From: Medicago truncatula
Taxonomy: Eukaryota; Streptophyta; Magnoliopsida; Fabales; Fabaceae
DNA: 64,000 bases
Assembly (NCBI RefSeq): GCF_003473485.1
Contig: NC_053045.1
Span: 57,764,494-57,828,493, forward strand
Direction: 5' to 3'
How positions within the stretch are numbered: position 1 is the stretch's first letter; every line of letters begins with the position of its first letter. Under the pieces are notes generated by a model. That model saw nothing but the letters and a program-made list of their open reading frames with translations, was not told the origin of the DNA and did not search any database. The position numbers and the translations under genes were made by a program. This document shows positions 61,825 to 64,000 of this stretch, one piece after another.

Positions 61825-63360
61825 CCGAATAACTCCCAACACAATCTTCTGTTTGTAACTTGAATTTGCCATGCCAGAGCAAGTTGGGAGACCTTGTCTT
61901 TATTTGGACATCTCCTAGCCTGTAAATTCATCAACATTATGTACTAGTGATGGTTGGTTATGCTGCAGATCCTGTACTCATTTGCTTAATTTTATTTAAC
62001 CAAAATGTATCGAATCCTTATGCCTGGCAAGAGTAGGAGTTTAATGTATTGCTTGATCTGGAATTTACCTTTGTATGATTAGGTGGTAAACTTATACCGC
62101 TCACCGCAGCAGAAATGCAAACAACCTGCAGGGTTACTAATGTATTATTAATTGATTGATTGATTTGGAGGTGGGTTTCAAATGAAAATTTGTTAAGGGA
62201 ACTTCTGGTTGGAAAGTTTGTGTTCTTGGTAGGGGTGTGAAAAACACTGGTGCACACAAACCGTTTTGCGTAACCTATTTAATAAGGCCAAATTATTTTG
62301 CTAAAAAACTGACCCGATTTGTTTCATTATACAAAAAATCATTTTGGTTGCTCTGATAGTGTTGATTTGAAACCTTGAAGTGTCTTCATTTAGTACTACG
62401 CACATAAAAACCCAACCGCACCTGGCTCAGAACAAGAGATCGCAAGAGAAAAACAGAGTGAGCGAGCCAGAAAATGAGAGAACGAGATAAACACTGTTTT
62501 AAGTTCATTTAGTACTACGGTTTTAAGTTCATTTAGTACTACGTCAACTCAACGCATGTTGTCTTGTCTAATGTATTTTTATACTAAAATGCATGGGGTT
62601 GGTGGAAGCTACGGTATTTAAAAGATACAATGACCTCAACTTAATAAGGTCCTCAACATACCAAGGACTCCATTGCTAGAAGAATATTTTTTACTTAATT
62701 ATGGGCAGACAATTATACAGGACATTTTATTTCTACTAATTAACGGATCCCACTTAAAATAGGAAAAATATAGATAAAAGTTGGTCTCATTGTCTCAAAC
62801 TCATGCGATTCCTGCTCTTTTCAATTTTTTTTTTCTTTCTAATATACATATTAGTGGACATATTTAAGAACTTTTTTATTTATTTTACTAGCATTGGAGC
62901 TATTTCCTTAATACTTATAATAAAAAATTATAAATAAAAATGACATGCACGTGAAATCCATTTAGGTACAATTTTTAATTTACAACCATTGTGGATGTTC
63001 TAACATTGTTGATGGTTTTCTTAAAAAAAAACAAATACATTGTTGGTGGAGCAGAACGGCTCTTTTATAGACAACGGAGGAAAATTTAGCACTACTATTT
63101 TGTTTTTGAAATCAACAACAAAGCTACCTACATTTTATCAATTTTTTTTTTCTTTTTTTTCGCAGTGATGACAATCAGGCAGTGAATATCGAGGACTTCA
63201 CCAGCAGTTTATTTTTTTGGATTAAATAAGTAGTTTAAAGCCATAGAGTAGTTTGAATTTGCAAAATGGATAATATTGATTCCACAGCTTTGTTCGTCAC
63301 ACTAACTAACTAGAGGTAAGATGAAAAAGAATGAAGCACAATGATACATCTCTATATTAG
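61825..63360. other. PRMT 3' region and intergenic DNA
   Basis: The PRMT 3' UTR occupies the first few hundred bases. A short phrase, TTCATTTAGTACTACG, occurs three times at about 62388, 62507 and 62529, the last two in a 23-24 bp tandem duplication. No gene is supported. Confidence 0.4.
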
Positions 63361-63960
63361 AGATATTGAACCATCAAGTAGAATCTTCCATGGATACATG
63401 CCATACCTAGTTATTCCGAGAGGATAGTTACCTTGGCCTAAATTGATAGCTAGAGTTTTCATCTTTGCTTCACTCCAAATCAAAGGTGCAGCCTTAGAGT
63501 CAATGCCTAGCATTCTCCTTTAACCAGTAGCTGAATCTTGAAATAAATAGGAACAGTGAAACTCCTCCTTCAGACTCTCCACAGGACTATTGTTCTTGAT
63601 GTGCCAGAATTTTCCATATTCATTAAAAACCTTAGCCAAGTGAATATCCAAGTTAACTCCAATTGGCAGAGAATTTTAGATGATGAGCAGGAGACTGCAA
63701 CAAACAAGAACATAGATGGCACATAGGCTCAGAATGGTCCTGCAACAAAAACTGCTTCCAGTGGTCAAAGAGAGTACAAGGTATTGAAACAGAAGACACT
63801 TGAGATAGGATCTTCAGAGAGAAACACAAAGCTAATAACTGGCTTCTCCACCTAAGTCCGTTGGGAAGCACACTGTCCCCAGATATATTTTTTCCACATA
63901 ATGGATGGTTCTCAACAAGAGACACTGGACACATGAAACTTGGGCTCAATTGACATTGAT
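63361..63960 (-). pseudogene. Coding-like relic of unknown family at window edge
   Basis: The G+C content rises and the minus strand gives protein-like stretches in more than one frame, for example LGIDSKAAPLIWSEAKMKTL with GQGNYPLGITRYGMYPWKIL, and a 98-codon open part at 63949-63653. No domain was recognised. It may be the start or end of a gene cut by the window, or a decayed LINE-like or host fragment. Confidence 0.3.
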
Positions 63961-64000
63961 CACCAACTGCTTTGATGATTGATTGTTGAACAGGATAGGA

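Noticed and set aside
1-64000. CRISPR arrays, operons or bacterial mobile elements
   Set aside because: None seen; the DNA is a plant nuclear segment with spliced genes.

Overview
The window is AT-rich nuclear DNA of a flowering plant. Spliced genes with GT-AG introns, poly-A retroposon tails and dense MITEs rule out a bacterium or organelle. The gene set (FPF1, xyloglucan transferases, HIPP, RALF, PRMT4) and the small-element families point to a legume. Medicago is my best guess, from memory of similar repeats rather than from any search.

Ten protein-coding genes can be supported. From left to right they are: an FPF1-like gene (4703-5038, +); a GT47 xyloglucan galactosyltransferase-like gene (13610-14977, +); a three-exon isoprenylated heavy-metal-binding protein, HIPP (24463-25876, +); a three-exon PP2C of the PP2C40 type with a 5'-UTR intron (28317-30231, -); an eight-exon AlaX-type tRNA-editing protein (32837-36443, -); an F-box protein (36911-37681, +), divergent from AlaX; a RALF prepropeptide (41998-42378, +); a GT34 xyloglucan xylosyltransferase (49468-50832, +); and a fifteen-exon PRMT4/CARM1-type arginine methyltransferase (55644-61824, +). 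The tenth item is a partial, unassigned coding-like relic near 38.1-38.4 kb. I reconstructed exon boundaries by hand; every multi-exon model closes in frame (HIPP 295 aa, PP2C 500 aa, AlaX 258 aa, PRMT 534 aa).

Between the genes the DNA is mostly transposon debris. It includes a nearly intact-ended, non-autonomous LTR element (7324-11825) with a 5-bp target duplication and a tRNA-Asp-type primer site. Four Mutator-type MITEs have 9-10 bp target duplications (670-1686, 3957-4256, 20629-20821, 52297-53198). There are also a Stowaway MITE (21883-22163), a Tourist-like MITE (38971-39347), two tRNA-related SINEs in opposite orientation, a 5'-truncated LINE tail with a 19-bp target duplication, a LINE reverse-transcriptase fragment, and a nested foldback structure of about 3.7 kb (16820-20470).

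The genes do not form an operon-like system. Two of them (GT34 and GT47) act in sequence in xyloglucan side-chain synthesis and lie about 34 kb apart, which may be chance. I found no new enzymatic system. The most unusual signal is a recurrent class of tiny A-tailed insertions, each 8-19 nt and flanked by an 11-18 bp duplicated target. There are nine by eye, and one has its empty site preserved in the other arm of the foldback. They look like extreme 5' truncations of retroposition.
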